Shown: positions 26,865-36,848 of the stretch, in pieces
Position numbering within the stretch: position 1 is the stretch's first letter
Layout of the letters: every line of letters begins with the position of its first letter
Source: Marinomonas polaris DSM 16579
GTDB taxonomy: Bacteria; Pseudomonadota; Gammaproteobacteria; Pseudomonadales; Marinomonadaceae
DNA: 64,000 nucleotides
Reading direction: 5' to 3'
NCBI RefSeq assembly: GCF_900129155.1
Contig: NZ_FQVF01000002.1
Location: forward strand, 186,001-250,000
The notes under the pieces: model-generated
What the model saw: only the letters and a program-made list of their open reading frames with translations
Database searches by the model: none
What the model was told of the DNA's origin: nothing
Position numbers and translations under genes: made by a program

Positions 26865-29792
26865 TTAACGATTCTCTTGCATGTTGGTTTGCGAATGAAT
26901 AAGTTTTTCTAACAAGGCTTCAGCACTGTGTAGACGTTGTTCTGTGGACGCAATCTCTTGTTTAATGCTGTCCGCTTCTTCCGGAGTGCTTTCTAAACGC
27001 TTATTCAGTTTGTTGATTTGCGCTTTGGCCAAGGCAACGGCGATTTTTTCTTTTTTGATCTGATTTGCCAAATCCATTTCTGGTTCGGCTTTGGCTTCAC
27101 TTTTAGTAACCGCATCCGTTGTTTTCCCTACTGGAGCAGATACTGGAGCTGCAGCTGGTGTGCTTTCTTCTGCTTCAAGAGCTGTGAGCTTTTCTTGCGC
27201 TTCGATCAGTTTTTTGGGCCATTCTGATGCTTCTATTTCGCTTTCATCTTTGCCTTGCTCTTTCAGAAGCTGGATGTTTTTCTCAGCTTTCTTAACACCA
27301 GCTTTGGCGATGGCAAGATCAATTTTGCGTTTCTTGGCGGCATCAGCATCGACATTTGCGGCGGAAACTGGCGCAGCAGCAGCCGGTACGGTTTGCTCTG
27401 TGGCTTGTTCTTTTTCAAGCGTCGCGAGTTTTTCTTGCGCTTCGATCAGTTTTTTAGGCCACTCTGATGCTTCTATTTCGCTTTCGTCTTTGCCTTGCTC
27501 TTTCAGAAGCTGGATGTTTTTCTCGGCTTTCTTAACGCCTGCTTTGGCGATGGCAAGATCAATTTTGCGTTTCTTAGCGGCATCAGCATCGGCACTGTTT
27601 GGTGCTGCTTCTGTTTTCTGCGAAGCGTCTTGTGGATTGGCCAACGCTTTTTCTAGCTCATCAGCTCGTTGTTGTGCTTCTTGCAACTGCTGGCGAATAG
27701 ACTCGATTTCTGGTGCTTGAATTTCTTCGGCTTTCTTCAAGGCTTTTTCGACTTTCTTCACTGCGGCTTTGGCAATGGCAGCATCGATTTTTAGCTTTTT
27801 CAGTTCATCGCTAATTGCAGCTTTCGGTTCAGGTGTTGCCGCGTTTGAGCTTGGCTGAGGGCTTTCACTTAGCTTGCTTACTGTGTCTTGTGCAGCTTTT
27901 AGATCTACTTCAAAAGCGGTGATCTTATCTTTCAATTCCTGATCATCAGGCGTATCAGCAAGTTGCTTTTGCAGTTTCTTCAGTTTAACGCCAATTAGCG
28001 CCACATCCACTTTAGCTTTTTTCAGCTCGTCGCTAACCGGAGCAGGGCTTGGCTTAGCTGTAGTTGTTGCCGTTGCTGCGACGGGAGCCTCAGCTGCCGT
28101 TTTAGCCAGCTGCTCTTCAAGAGCTGCCAAGGTTTTTTCTTGATCGGTAACCTGAAGTTGTAAGTTATTGATCTCTTCAATGTGTTCGTTTTCTTGCGCT
28201 TCAAGCAGTAGCTTCTGTAGCTTTTTCAGTTTTGATTTGCCAATGGCGATATCGACTTTGAGTTTTTTCGATTCGTCGCTGATAGGTGCAGCAGCAGTTG
28301 GAGCTACTTTTGCCGGTGCGGCTTTTTTCGCATCCGTGGCTTTGCTTGATGTCGCTTTTTGACGAGCAAGACGCTTCGCTTCTTTTTCAGCGGCTTCTGC
28401 GTCTTGACGCGCTTTACGTGCTTCAAAACGTTGTTTGGCTAAGTCGGATTTTACATTGGCCTCACGAGCTTCACGGATGCTGCTCTTGCTGTGACGGTAA
28501 TACTGCACCAATGGAATGCTGCTTGGGCAAACGTAAGAGCAGGCGCCACATTCTATGCAGTCGAATAGATTGTGGTGTTCGGCTTTTTCAAACTCTTGGC
28601 TTTTACTGAACCACAGTAATTGCTGCGGTAATAAGCTAGCAGGGCAGGCTTGTTCACACATACCGCAACGGATGCAGGCTTGCTCAGGTGCTGGCGCTGG
28701 AAGCTCTTTTTTGCTGGCCGCCAAGATGCAGTTACTGGTTTTGACAATCGGTACAGCGGCTGAATCTAAGGTGTAGCCCATCATTGGGCCGCCCATGATC
28801 AAACGGCTGAGTTTTTTCTTTTCAGAATCGGCGTAATCCAATAAATGCGCCACCGGCGTACCAAGTAGCACTTCGACGTTTTGCGGATTTTTTAACGCGT
28901 CACCAGTCAAGGTGGTAAAGCGTGAAATTAAGGGTTTACCAAGTGTAATGGCGTCGTGGACCGCAACACAGGTGCCGACGTTTTGACACAAAATACCGAT
29001 GTCCGCTGGATATTGTCCGCTTGGGACTTCTTTGCCAGTTAATAGTTGGATTAGTTGTTTTTCGCCTCCTGAAGGGTATTTAGTCGGCACAACTGCAAGT
29101 TGAATCTTGCTGTTGCGCTTGATGAGTAGCGATTTTAATGCGGCGATGGCAGTCGGTTTATTGTCTTCAATACCAATGACAACGTTATCGGCTTCCACAA
29201 GATGTTGAAGTATTTCTATGCCTAAAACCAATTCTAGCGTTTTTTCACGAATCAGCATGTCATCTGCGGTGATGTAAGGTTCGCATTCTGCCGCGTTAAT
29301 AATGAAATGTGTCAGTGGGTTCTTGTGTGCGCCTTGTAACTTAACTTGAGTTGGAAAGCCTGCGCCGCCCATGCCGATGATGCCCATTTCTGACAAATAC
29401 GCCAGCACGTCAGTTTTGCTGATGTCTTGCCAGTTGCTTAATGGCTCAAGTGTTGTCCATGTTTCATTGCCGTCTGGCGTGAGGATAATACAAAGGTCGC
29501 TTAAGCCAGATGGATGGGCAATTAAGCGTTCTTCAATAGCGGCGATAGTGCCTGAGGTTGGCGCATGTAAAAAGCTGCTCAAAAAGCCATTGTTAATAGC
29601 TATGGTTTCGCCTTTTAACACCTTGTCGCCGACTTTCACTAAAGGACGAGAGCTCTGACCAATGTGTTGTCCAAGCGGCAAAATAAGCTCGCTCGGTAGG
29701 CTTGGTTTGCCCAAAGGCAATTGCAAAGATTGAGCTTTGTTTTCCGGTGGATGAATGCCGCCGTGAAAAGAGAAAATGTTTGCTGTTTGCAT
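26865..29792 (-). CDS. rnfC: Electron transport complex subunit RnfC with long repetitive C-terminal extension
   Basis: From ATG 29792, which overlaps the rnfB stop (TAATG), the protein has 975 residues. Residues 1-440 are the conserved RnfC core: IHPPENK, the flavin/NADH region GIIGMGGAGFPTQVK, and two [4Fe-4S] motifs at Cys 373-383 and Cys 412-422. The remaining 535 residues are an Ala/Lys/Glu-rich extension with six repeats of a (I/V)SDELKKxKVDxAI-type unit and coiled-coil propensity; repeats 4 and 5 are almost identical. Known: gammaproteobacterial RnfC often has such an extension of variable length. The upstream in-frame region to 29876 lies inside rnfB and is rejected. Confidence 0.95.
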   Translation of the reverse strand: MQTANIFSFHGGIHPPENKAQSLQLPLGKPSLPSELILPLGQHIGQSSRPLVKVGDKVLKGETIAINNGFLSSFLHAPTSGTIAAIEERLIAHPSGLSDLCIILTPDGNETWTTLEPLSNWQDISKTDVLAYLSEMGIIGMGGAGFPTQVKLQGAHKNPLTHFIINAAECEPYITADDMLIREKTLELVLGIEILQHLVEADNVVIGIEDNKPTAIAALKSLLIKRNSKIQLAVVPTKYPSGGEKQLIQLLTGKEVPSGQYPADIGILCQNVGTCVAVHDAITLGKPLISRFTTLTGDALKNPQNVEVLLGTPVAHLLDYADSEKKKLSRLIMGGPMMGYTLDSAAVPIVKTSNCILAASKKELPAPAPEQACIRCGMCEQACPASLLPQQLLWFSKSQEFEKAEHHNLFDCIECGACSYVCPSSIPLVQYYRHSKSSIREAREANVKSDLAKQRFEARKARQDAEAAEKEAKRLARQKATSSKATDAKKAAPAKVAPTAAAPISDESKKLKVDIAIGKSKLKKLQKLLLEAQENEHIEEINNLQLQVTDQEKTLAALEEQLAKTAAEAPVAATATTTAKPSPAPVSDELKKAKVDVALIGVKLKKLQKQLADTPDDQELKDKITAFEVDLKAAQDTVSKLSESPQPSSNAATPEPKAAISDELKKLKIDAAIAKAAVKKVEKALKKAEEIQAPEIESIRQQLQEAQQRADELEKALANPQDASQKTEAAPNSADADAAKKRKIDLAIAKAGVKKAEKNIQLLKEQGKDESEIEASEWPKKLIEAQEKLATLEKEQATEQTVPAAAAPVSAANVDADAAKKRKIDLAIAKAGVKKAEKNIQLLKEQGKDESEIEASEWPKKLIEAQEKLTALEAEESTPAAAPVSAPVGKTTDAVTKSEAKAEPEMDLANQIKKEKIAVALAKAQINKLNKRLESTPEEADSIKQEIASTEQRLHSAEALLEKLIHSQTNMQENR
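27150..27600 (-). repeat. Near-identical tandem duplication inside rnfC
   Basis: Two DNA blocks of about 190 bp, at roughly 27170-27360 and 27410-27600, are nearly identical. They encode the same unit, containing KKRKIDLAIAKAGVKKAEK and ESEIEASEWPKKLIEAQEK. A recent in-frame duplication is likely. Confidence 0.85.
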
Positions 29793-30388
29793 TAGTGCGT
29801 AACCTCCGCTTGGCGGTCGGTGGCAATAATGTTTAACGAGGTTGCCGCGATACCCTGCGGTTTGTCCCAAGACCAAGTTTTCGCTGTCACGCCTACTTCT
29901 ACCATATCAATACAATCTACAGGACAAGGCTCGACACAAAGGTCGCAGCCTGTGCATTCATCCGCTATGACGGTGTGCATTTGTTTCGCTGCACCTAAAA
30001 TCGCGTCTACAGGGCAAGCTTGAATGCACTTGGTGCAACCGATGCATTCATCTTCACGAATAACAGCCACACGCTTTGCGCTTTCTGCGCCGTGATCGCC
30101 ATCCAAAGGTACAGCTTCCACATCCAGTAAGTCGGCTAAGGCTTGGATGGTTGCTTGGCCGCCCGGAGGGCAATGGTTAATGGCTTCGCCGTTGGCAATG
30201 GCTTCTGCATAAGGGCGGCAACCTGGGTGACCACATTGGCCACACTGAGTTTGTGGAAGTAAGGCGTCAATTTGGTCAACAATCGGATCGCCTTCTACAT
30301 GGAAACGCACATTGGCGTAACCCAAAATTGCGCCAAAAATAAGTGATAAAAGAACTAAGATCCCGATAGCGAGTAAAACAGTAAACAT
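29792..30388 (-). CDS. rnfB: Electron transport complex subunit RnfB
   Basis: The 198-residue protein has an N-terminal membrane helix, the four-Cys motif [16 protein letters not shown] for one cluster, and two ferredoxin-type motifs ([16 protein letters not shown] and [16 protein letters not shown]). Known: RnfB receives electrons from ferredoxin. It is in tight tandem between rnfA (10-bp gap) and rnfC. Confidence 0.96.
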   Translation of the reverse strand: MFTVLLAIGILVLLSLIFGAILGYANVRFHVEGDPIVDQIDALLPQTQCGQCGHPGCRPYAEAIANGEAINHCPPGGQATIQALADLLDVEAVPLDGDHGAESAKRVAVIREDECIGCTKCIQACPVDAILGAAKQMHTVIADECTGCDLCVEPCPVDCIDMVEVGVTAKTWSWDKPQGIAATSLNIIATDRQAEVTH

Positions 30389-30398
30389 CGTCAGGCTC

Positions 30399-30980
30399 CT
30401 AAATCTGCACGAGGGCGGTGAAGCCCATGAAAGCTAGAGCCATAAGGCCTGCGGTAATCATACCGATTGCAGAGCCTTTAAAAACAGTCGGCACATCTGC
30501 AACGTTAATTCGCTCACGCATGGCAGAGAACAGAATCAATACGAAGGAGAAACCAACCGCAGCACCAAAACCATAAAGGATAGATTCAACAAAGCCGTTT
30601 TGTTTGCTGATGTTTTGCAGCGCCACACCCAAAACCGCGCAGTTTGTCGTGATCAAGGGTAAGAAAATCCCTAATACACGATAAAGCAGAGGGCTGGTTT
30701 TATGGACAACCATTTCGGTGAATTGTACAACCACCGCAATCACCAAGATAAATGAAATGGTTTGCAGGTATTCAAGTCCAAACGGCTGAAGTATGTAGGT
30801 ATAAGTGAGATAGCTACATAGGCTCGACAATGTCAAAACAAAGGTCGTGGCCATTGCCATACCAATAGAGGTTTCTAGTTTCCCAGACACGCCCATGAAA
30901 GGGCATAGGCCCAGAAACTGTACCAATACAAAGTTATTAACCAGAATGGTACTGACCAGAATCAGGAGATATTCAGTCAT
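30399..30980 (-). CDS. rnfA: Electron transport complex subunit RnfA
   Basis: The 193-residue membrane protein starts [32 protein letters not shown], given here only by its key pieces [10 protein letters not shown] and CPFMGVS. It has six hydrophobic helices and [12 protein letters not shown], all typical. It is the first gene of rnfABCDGE-nth. The promoter must lie in 30981-31270. Confidence 0.95.
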   Translation of the reverse strand: MTEYLLILVSTILVNNFVLVQFLGLCPFMGVSGKLETSIGMAMATTFVLTLSSLCSYLTYTYILQPFGLEYLQTISFILVIAVVVQFTEMVVHKTSPLLYRVLGIFLPLITTNCAVLGVALQNISKQNGFVESILYGFGAAVGFSFVLILFSAMRERINVADVPTVFKGSAIGMITAGLMALAFMGFTALVQI

Positions 30981-31167
30981 CTCAAATCCAAAACATGTGG
31001 TGAATATTGTGTGATTTTAGATACTTTTAGAGAAAAGCATCTGCGAGCGTAACTATACCAATCTGCTTATAACTAACAAGACTAAAGCTTTTGTATTTCT
31101 AGTCCGATTTAGTATATAGATAATAAGTTATGCTTATATAAGTTTGGTTTATGTTTCTTTATTAATG

Positions 31168-31218
31168 CCAATGCCCACCTTATTAAGAATGTTTCTTATT
31201 AACTGAGGTGAGCATTGG
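31168..31218. other. 51-bp imperfect inverted repeat between metG and rnfA
   Basis: CCAATGCCCACCT at the left pairs with AGGTGAGCATTGG at the right, and the inner parts TTAAGAA / TTTCTTA also pair. It lies about 60 nt after the metG stop and about 190 bp before rnfA. No strong U-tract follows. It could terminate metG or regulate the rnf operon. Confidence 0.55.
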
Positions 31219-31276
31219 TTTGTATCGCATTTTTTAGAACTTTACTGAGAAGCTCTGATGCTTGCTTAATAGTCGC

Positions 31277-33328
31277 TTACATCACGCGTTGGCCAGGTTT
31301 CGCGCCAGCATGAGGTTCTAGTAGGTAAATTTCTTCACCACCAGGTCCTGCAGCCAACACCATACCTTCTGACATGCCAAACTTCATTTTGCGTGGTGCA
31401 AGGTTAGCAACCATTACAGTGTGTTTGCCTTCTAAGTCTTCTGGTTTATAAGCAGATTTGATACCAGAGAATACAGTGCGAGTTTCGCCACCGATATCCA
31501 AAGTCAGTTTTAATAGCTTATTGGCTTTTTCAACGTGCTCGGCTTTTATGATCAAGGCGATACGCAAATCTACTTTCGCGAAGTCATCAAAATTGATTTC
31601 TGCTTCGATTGGTTCTTTGCTTAGTTCGGTTTCTGCTTGAGTCGGTTGTGCAGCTTCTTTAGCAGCCGCTTCCGCTGCTTCTTCTAGCTTGCCTTCTTCG
31701 ATAATGGCATCGATTTGCGTTTGCTCAATACGACCCATTAGCGGTTTAAAGGTATTCACCGTACGACCAAACAATAATTCGCTGCGATTGTCCCAGGTTA
31801 GCTCTTTGCCTAGGAAAGCTTCAGCGTCGGCGACCAAGTTTGGCATGACTGGCTTCAAGTATGTCGCCAAAATAGCGAACATGTTTAAGGCAACAGTACA
31901 AACGTCTTGCACTTTCGGTAACGTCGCTTCGTTTTTTGCTAACACCCAAGGTGCTTGCACAGCAATGTACTCGTTTGCCACATCAGCAAGACGCATCACT
32001 TCACGAATCGCTTTACCGTATTCACGGCTTTCAAAGTGCTCGGCAATCACTTCGCCCGCATCGATGAAAGATTGGATCATCTCTGCTTCGCTCACATCGC
32101 TGGCTAATTGACCGTCGAATTTTTTGTTAATGAAGCTCGCTGTACGACTAGCAATGTTAACCACTTTGCCGACTACGTCAGAGTTTACGCGCTGCAAGAA
32201 ATCACCTAGGTTAAGGTCGATATCATCAACGCGAGAATTCAGTTTTGCTGCGTAGTAGTAACGCAAGTATTGTGGGTCCAAATGCTTCAGGTAAGTACGG
32301 GCTTTGATAAAGGTACCACGTGACTTCGACATTTTTTCGCCGTCAACCGTTACATAACCGTGCGCATTAACCGCTGTTGGTGTGCGGTAGCCAGCACAGT
32401 CCAACATTGCAGGCCAGAACAAAGCATGGAAGTTGATGATGTCTTTACCGATGAAGTGATAAAGCTCAGCGTCAGAATCTTTACCCCAGTAATCATCAAA
32501 CTCTAATCCTTCCGTACGATCACAAAGGTTTTTAAAGCTCGCCATGTAACCAATCGGTGCGTCTAGCCAAACGTAGAAATATTTGCCCGGCGCGTCTGGG
32601 ATTTCAAAACCGAAGTAAGGTGCATCACGGCTAATGTCCCACTCTTTTAAGCCTGAATCCAACCATTCAGATAGCTTGTTAGCCACTTGGTCTTGCAAAG
32701 TGCCGCTGCGCGTCCATTTTGTAAGGAAGTCTTGGAAGTCTGGCAATTTAAAGAAATAGTGTTCAGAGTCTTTTTCAATCGGCGTCGCACCAGAGTAAAC
32801 AGAGCGAGGATTGATCATTTCCATTGGCGTGTAAGTCGCAGAACATACTTCACAGTTGTCGCCGTATTGATCTTCCGCTTTACACTTAGGACAAGTTCCT
32901 TTGATGAAACGATCCGCAAGGAACATTTCTTTCTCTGGGTCATAGGCTTGCACGATAGAGCGAACAGCAATTTTGCCATTATCACGAAGGGCTGTGTAAA
33001 TACTGTTTGAGAATTCACGGTTTTCGTCAGAATGCGTAGAGTAGTAGTTGTCGTAACCGATTAAGAAGTCATTAAAGTCAGCCATGTGTTCTTGGCGAAC
33101 ACCCTCGATCAACTCTTCTGAGGTGATGCCATTTTGCGCGGCTTTGATCATAATCGCCGTGCCGTGTGCGTCATCCGCACATACCGCTGTACAAAGATGG
33201 CCGCGCATTTTTTGAAAACGCACCCAGATATCTGTTTGGATGTGTTCCAGCATATGCCCCAAATGGATAGAACCATTTGCATAAGGAAGGGCGCTGGTGA
33301 CTAAAATTTTGCGTTGCGTTTGTGCCAT
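31277..33328 (-). CDS. metG: Methionyl-tRNA synthetase
   Basis: The enzyme has 683 residues. It has the HIGH-type motif HLGHMLEH near residue 22, a zinc-binding insertion ([17 protein letters not shown]), the KMSKSRGTF motif, an anticodon-binding helical domain and a C-terminal tRNA-binding (Trbp111) domain, [14 protein letters not shown], used for dimerisation. The start MAQTQRK at 33328 is preferred over an in-frame codon at 33373. It is divergent from apbC. Confidence 0.97.
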   Translation of the reverse strand: MAQTQRKILVTSALPYANGSIHLGHMLEHIQTDIWVRFQKMRGHLCTAVCADDAHGTAIMIKAAQNGITSEELIEGVRQEHMADFNDFLIGYDNYYSTHSDENREFSNSIYTALRDNGKIAVRSIVQAYDPEKEMFLADRFIKGTCPKCKAEDQYGDNCEVCSATYTPMEMINPRSVYSGATPIEKDSEHYFFKLPDFQDFLTKWTRSGTLQDQVANKLSEWLDSGLKEWDISRDAPYFGFEIPDAPGKYFYVWLDAPIGYMASFKNLCDRTEGLEFDDYWGKDSDAELYHFIGKDIINFHALFWPAMLDCAGYRTPTAVNAHGYVTVDGEKMSKSRGTFIKARTYLKHLDPQYLRYYYAAKLNSRVDDIDLNLGDFLQRVNSDVVGKVVNIASRTASFINKKFDGQLASDVSEAEMIQSFIDAGEVIAEHFESREYGKAIREVMRLADVANEYIAVQAPWVLAKNEATLPKVQDVCTVALNMFAILATYLKPVMPNLVADAEAFLGKELTWDNRSELLFGRTVNTFKPLMGRIEQTQIDAIIEEGKLEEAAEAAAKEAAQPTQAETELSKEPIEAEINFDDFAKVDLRIALIIKAEHVEKANKLLKLTLDIGGETRTVFSGIKSAYKPEDLEGKHTVMVANLAPRKMKFGMSEGMVLAAGPGGEEIYLLEPHAGAKPGQRVM

Positions 33329-33647
33329 TTTTGATAAGCCTGCTGGATTAAAAAAGGTCGGGTATTCTATCAATAATTAGGTGCAGATGACGAATAAATA
33401 AAGTGTCTAAAGGATAGATAATCTAAAAAGGCGTCATTATAAGTCCCAATCTGCCGTGTGCAAGAGCTTGTCTCCTCTCATAGACCTGCTTTTCCGTTTT
33501 CTAGGCTTGCTTTTCTGCAATTTGCCCCCAAACTTGGCACAACGTTATAAACTAAACACTCTTTAAGAAATCGTTGCGCGATGTCACGAGCGAAGCATAG
33601 TAGTCGAGCAATGGTGTCTTTATATTACCGCCTTACAAGGAATCCCC
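33329..33647. other. Divergent intergenic region metG-apbC
   Basis: No gene, RNA or strong hairpin is recognised. It must hold the promoters of both flanking genes. AAGGAATC before 33648 is the apbC ribosome site. Confidence 0.5.
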
Positions 33648-34730
33648 ATGTTAACTGATGCCCAATTACAGGCGACTTTAGAAACCCTAATCGATGACAA
33701 TTCTGGTCAAGCTTACGGTGCTGTTTGGAACGTCGTCGCAGATGATAACCGCGTTCATGTCACCTTGACGCTAGGTTATCCTGCGCAATCAGAACAAGCC
33801 GTATTAGAAGCTAAGATAAAAGAGTTAATGGCGGATTCACGTAGCTTGGTGCTAGACATCGACTTTCAAGTCAAAAGCCACGCGACTCAAGGCAACATCG
33901 CAGGGCTAAAAGGCGTGAAGAACATTATCGCCGTGGCGTCTGGCAAAGGCGGCGTGGGTAAATCCACTACCACGGTTAACCTTGCCCTTGCCATGGCAAA
34001 AGAGGGCGCTCGCGTTGGTATTCTGGATGCGGATATCTACGGCCCAAGCCAAGGCATGTTGCTCGGCTTCGCCGAGGGCACTCGTCCTCAAGTGCGTGAA
34101 GACAAATTCTTTGTGCCGCCAACTGCGTTTGGCGTACAAGTCATGTCTATGGCGTTTCTGACGACTAAAGACACGCCTGTTGCATGGCGTGGTCCAATGG
34201 TGACTGGCGCCTTGATGCAGATTTTGACGCAAACCGATTGGAACGATCTCGATTACTTATTCATCGATATGCCACCGGGCACAGGCGACATTCAACTTAC
34301 CCTAGCGCAAAAAGTGCCAGTGGCAGGTTCCGTCATCGTGACAACGCCGCAAGACATCGCTTTGCTAGATGCTCGTCGCGGAATCGAAATGTTCAACAAG
34401 GTAAAAATCCCCGTATTGGGCGTGGTTGAAAACATGTCGACGCACATATGCTCCAACTGTGGTCACCACGAAGCCATCTTTGGTGATGAAGGCGGTGCGA
34501 GCCTAGCGAAAGAATATAACGTCAATGTATTGGGTAAACTGCCATTAAGCCTAGCGATCCGCGAACAGAGCGATGCTGGCCGACCAATCGTAGTAAATGC
34601 ACCAGAAAGTGATACTGCAGGCATTTATCAGTCGATTGCACGCAAGCTTGGTGCTACCCTTGCATCCCAACAAGGCTCTGAACAAGGTGCGCAATTTGCC
34701 ATGCCGACCATAAGCATGAGCGACGATTAA
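33648..34730 (+). CDS. apbC: Mrp/ApbC-family iron-sulfur cluster carrier ATPase
   Basis: The 360-residue protein has an N-terminal MIP18-like domain (about residues 1-75), the deviant Walker A GKGGVGKSTTTVNLA near residue 92, DADIYGPSQG, and the cluster-binding CxxC in CSNCGHHE near residue 270. Known: ApbC/Mrp assembles and transfers [4Fe-4S] clusters. It is followed 47 bp later by dcd, and the metG-apbC-dcd order recurs in gammaproteobacteria. Confidence 0.95.
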   Translation: MLTDAQLQATLETLIDDNSGQAYGAVWNVVADDNRVHVTLTLGYPAQSEQAVLEAKIKELMADSRSLVLDIDFQVKSHATQGNIAGLKGVKNIIAVASGKGGVGKSTTTVNLALAMAKEGARVGILDADIYGPSQGMLLGFAEGTRPQVREDKFFVPPTAFGVQVMSMAFLTTKDTPVAWRGPMVTGALMQILTQTDWNDLDYLFIDMPPGTGDIQLTLAQKVPVAGSVIVTTPQDIALLDARRGIEMFNKVKIPVLGVVENMSTHICSNCGHHEAIFGDEGGASLAKEYNVNVLGKLPLSLAIREQSDAGRPIVVNAPESDTAGIYQSIARKLGATLASQQGSEQGAQFAMPTISMSDD

Positions 34731-34777
34731 AAAAACACCGGAATCAGAGCGATTAAATAGAAAATTGAGGAAAAGTA

Positions 34778-35365
34778 ATGCGTTTGTGTGACCGAGATAT
34801 CATCAAAGCCCTAGACGAAGGTTCCATTGTCATCGAACCTCGCCCCGACAACAGCGTCATCAGCGGCGTGTCTGTTGATTTACGATTGGGCAATTCGTTT
34901 CGGGTCTTTCAAGGTCACCCAGCACCTTACCTCGACCTAAGTAGCTCTAAAGCCGACTTAAGCAAAGTCATCGAATCCGTCATGAGCGAAGAAATTATCG
35001 TCGAAGACGGCAAACCTTTCTTCATTCATCCAGGCGAATTAGTACTTGGCGTGACCAAAGAATCCGTTACCTTGCCTGACAACTTAGTCGGCTGGCTCGA
35101 TGGGCGTTCTTCCTTAGCGCGCCTTGGCTTAATGGTTCACGTAACAGCACACCGCATCGACCCAGGTTGGAGCGGCGGCATCGTATTAGAATTCCTCAAC
35201 GGCGGCAAACTGCCAATCGCCCTAAGCCCAGGCATGACAATCGGCGCCATCAACTTTGAAACCATGTCGGGGTCTGCGGATCGTCCTTATAACAAGCGTG
35301 ATAATGCTAAGTATAAAGACCAGACCTCAGCGGTAGGTAGCCGGATTTCAGGTGACAAATCCTAG
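34778..35365 (+). CDS. dcd: dCTP deaminase
   Basis: The 195-residue trimeric deaminase shows the family blocks [29 protein letters not shown] with the active-site region, and [15 protein letters not shown]. Known: it converts dCTP to dUTP for dTMP synthesis. GAGGAAAAG precedes the ATG. A terminator follows, and the accessory repeat block starts right after that. Confidence 0.96.
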   Translation: MRLCDRDIIKALDEGSIVIEPRPDNSVISGVSVDLRLGNSFRVFQGHPAPYLDLSSSKADLSKVIESVMSEEIIVEDGKPFFIHPGELVLGVTKESVTLPDNLVGWLDGRSSLARLGLMVHVTAHRIDPGWSGGIVLEFLNGGKLPIALSPGMTIGAINFETMSGSADRPYNKRDNAKYKDQTSAVGSRISGDKS

Positions 35366-35386
35366 ATTTTTTTTAAGATCGACTAG

Positions 35387-35409
35387 AAAGAGGTCTCGGC
35401 CTCTTTTTT
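35387..35409 (+). terminator. Intrinsic terminator after dcd
   Basis: AAAGAGG pairs with CCTCTTT across a short loop, followed by TTTT. Confidence 0.85.
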
Positions 35410-35423
35410 GTTTTAGTTCTGTA

Positions 35424-35805
35424 GGTTCCATTCAAACGCTTTGTATTCCCAACCTTTATTCCGCTCTGCTGAGCGGGTAACTTTTGTCCAGATCCACAAA
35501 AGTAACCAAAAGGTCTCTTTATCGGGCTTTCGCCCAAACGTCTCATTCACTTTGTTTAATGTTGGTTTAGCAAGACGATTTTTATCGTAAGGCATAGATT
35601 GTTTATTTAGTGAGAGATAGATCGTCAAATAATGACCCTGAAACTCCATAAAGTCGCGCAATCGGGATTGCGTCGACCTGACCTCTTCGTAGCTATTCGA
35701 GTAAAACCAAAACGTAGGGCATCATTAGCGCAGCGTAATGTGCCGCTGAAAGCGAAGCTTTCATTTTCTAAGGTAGGTCGTCCTTCAGGGCGACGCGGAA
35801 TTTAG
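35424..35805 (-). repeat. Hairpin-rich dispersed repeat, tandem copy 1
   Basis: The unit of about 375 bp is a chain of hairpins: GTAACTTTTGT with ACAAAAGTTAC, GGGCTTTCGCCC, GCAATCGGGATTGC, the imperfect palindrome GGCATCATTAGCGCAGCG, GAAAGCGAAGCTTTC and GTCGTCCTTCAGGGCGAC. A minus-strand reading frame (82 codons, KETFWLLLWIWTKVTRS) overlaps it and recurs in other copies, but it follows the hairpins and is not judged a real gene. Orientation is assigned from that frame. Confidence 0.85.
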
Positions 35806-36178
35806 ATTCCATTCAAACGCTTTGTATTCCCAACCTTTTTTCCGCTCTGCTGAGCGGGTAACTTTTGTCCAGATCCACAAAAGTAACCAAAAGGTCTCTT
35901 TATCGGGCTTTCGCCCAAACGTCTCATTCATGTTGTTTAATACTGGTTTAGCAAGACGACTTTTATCGTAAGGCATAGATTGTTTTTGATGATGTTAGGA
36001 AAGATATTTTTAACTGACCCTGAAACTCCATAAAGTCGCGCAACTTCGTCGCGTCGAACTTACTTTATCGGTGATGCTATTTTTTCGTAGGGCATCATAA
36101 GCGCAGCGTAATGTGCCGCTGAAAGCGAAGCTTTCATTTTCTAAGGTAGGTCGTCCTTCAGGGCGACGCGGAATTTAG
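35806..36178 (-). repeat. Hairpin-rich dispersed repeat, tandem copy 2
   Basis: This is a direct tandem copy of the preceding unit, 373 bp long. It differs in the middle (about 35935-36080) and carries the GCAACTTCGTCGCG version of the hairpin where copies 1 and 3 have GCAATCGGGATTGC. Confidence 0.85.
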
Positions 36179-36514
36179 ATTCCATTCAAACGCTTTGTAT
36201 TCCCAACCTTTTTTCCGCTCTGCTGAGCGGGTAACTTTTGTCCAGATCCACAAAAGTAACCAAAAATTCGCTTTAAGATCTTTAATGCCTGATTTTCTTC
36301 ATAGGAACATGATTTTTACCTACGCTCTGGGGTAGTAAGGCATAGATTGTTTATTTAGTGAGAGATGGGTCGTCAGACAATGACTCTGATACTCCATAAA
36401 GTCGCGCAATCGGGATTGCGTCGAACTGACTTCTTCGTAGTTATTCGTGTAAAACCAAAACGTAGGGCATCATTAGCGCAGCGTAATGTGCCGCTGAAAG
36501 CGAAGCTTTCATCG
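36179..36514 (-). repeat. Hairpin-rich dispersed repeat, tandem copy 3
   Basis: This is the third direct copy. The first 80 bp match the other copies, the part 36265-36335 is replaced by unrelated sequence, and the end again matches through GAAAGCGAAGCTTTCAT. Confidence 0.82.
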
Positions 36515-36526
36515 TACCCGATGCAA

Positions 36527-36570
36527 GTCATTCCCCACAAGGGGACAAGTGCCCGCGAAGGCGGGAATCA
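36527..36570. repeat. Palindromic REP-like element (ATTCCC...GGGAAT)
   Basis: CATTCCCC at the left and CGGGAATC at the right flank an inner hairpin CCCGCgaagGCGGG. This resembles the common ATTCCCGC/GCGGGAAT extragenic palindromes of many bacteria and is a different family from the neighbouring 375-bp repeat. Confidence 0.65.
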
Positions 36571-36646
36571 ATCTTTGACGGTTAATGATAGAGTGTTTAT
36601 TTAGCTTGATTTGGTGTTTTTTTTAGGTTGATAAATGTACAGTTTG

Positions 36647-36675
36647 TTGACATCAACATTATAGATAGCGATACT
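36647..36675 (+). promoter_or_regulatory. Promoter of the type III antitoxin RNA
   Basis: A consensus -35 TTGACA (36647-36652) is followed after exactly 17 bp by GATACT (36670-36675), a 4 of 6 match to TATAAT. The antitoxin repeats begin 18 bp later. Confidence 0.75.
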
Positions 36676-36681
36676 AAGTGG

Positions 36682-36826
36682 GTAGATGACGTGGCGGTAG
36701 AGGCATCCCCACATGAAAAACACCAACCTCATTTGAAGCCGCGGCGGTAGAGGCATCCCCGCAATAAATAGCATCAACCTCAATGGAAGTTCTACTCAAA
36801 AAGCCCTTATTTTATAAGGGCTTTTT
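36682..36826 (+). ncRNA. tenpI: TenpI-type antitoxin RNA (two 50-nt repeats plus terminator)
   Basis: Two tandem units of 50 nt (36693-36742 and 36743-36792) start with the same 18 bases, GGCGGTAGAGGCATCCCC. Both also contain CAACCTCA about 13-14 nt further on. GAGG at the start of each unit can pair with CCTC at its end, as needed for a pseudoknot fold. An intrinsic terminator closes the RNA just before the toxin gene. This promoter - repeats - terminator - toxin layout defines type III toxin-antitoxin systems, in which processed single repeats bind and inhibit the toxin. The 5' end is estimated from the promoter. Confidence 0.85.
36798..36825 (+). terminator. Intrinsic terminator between antitoxin RNA and toxin
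   Basis: AAAAAGCCCTTAT pairs perfectly with ATAAGGGCTTTTT across a 2-nt (TT) loop, followed by GTTTTTT. In known type III systems this terminator sets the antitoxin:toxin transcript ratio. Confidence 0.92.
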
Positions 36827-36848
36827 GTTTTTTATAACAAGGATAGTT

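Noticed and set aside
33540..33570. Sigma-54 promoter (TTGGCACAAC...)
   Set aside because: The -24-like TGGCAC is not followed by a TTGC element at the right spacing.
35413..35976. Minus-strand reading frames encoding KETFWLLLWIWTKVTRS-like peptides
   Set aside because: They recur only because the underlying hairpin-rich repeat recurs; the sequence follows hairpins, not a protein fold, and copies are differently truncated.
36693..36792. CRISPR array
   Set aside because: Only two units with diverged, similarly sized tails, no unique spacers and no cas genes; the toxin gene and terminator explain them better.
36783..36848. Longer start for the TenpN-like toxin
   Set aside because: The extension would be encoded by antitoxin repeat and terminator sequence; ATG 36849 has a proper ribosome site.
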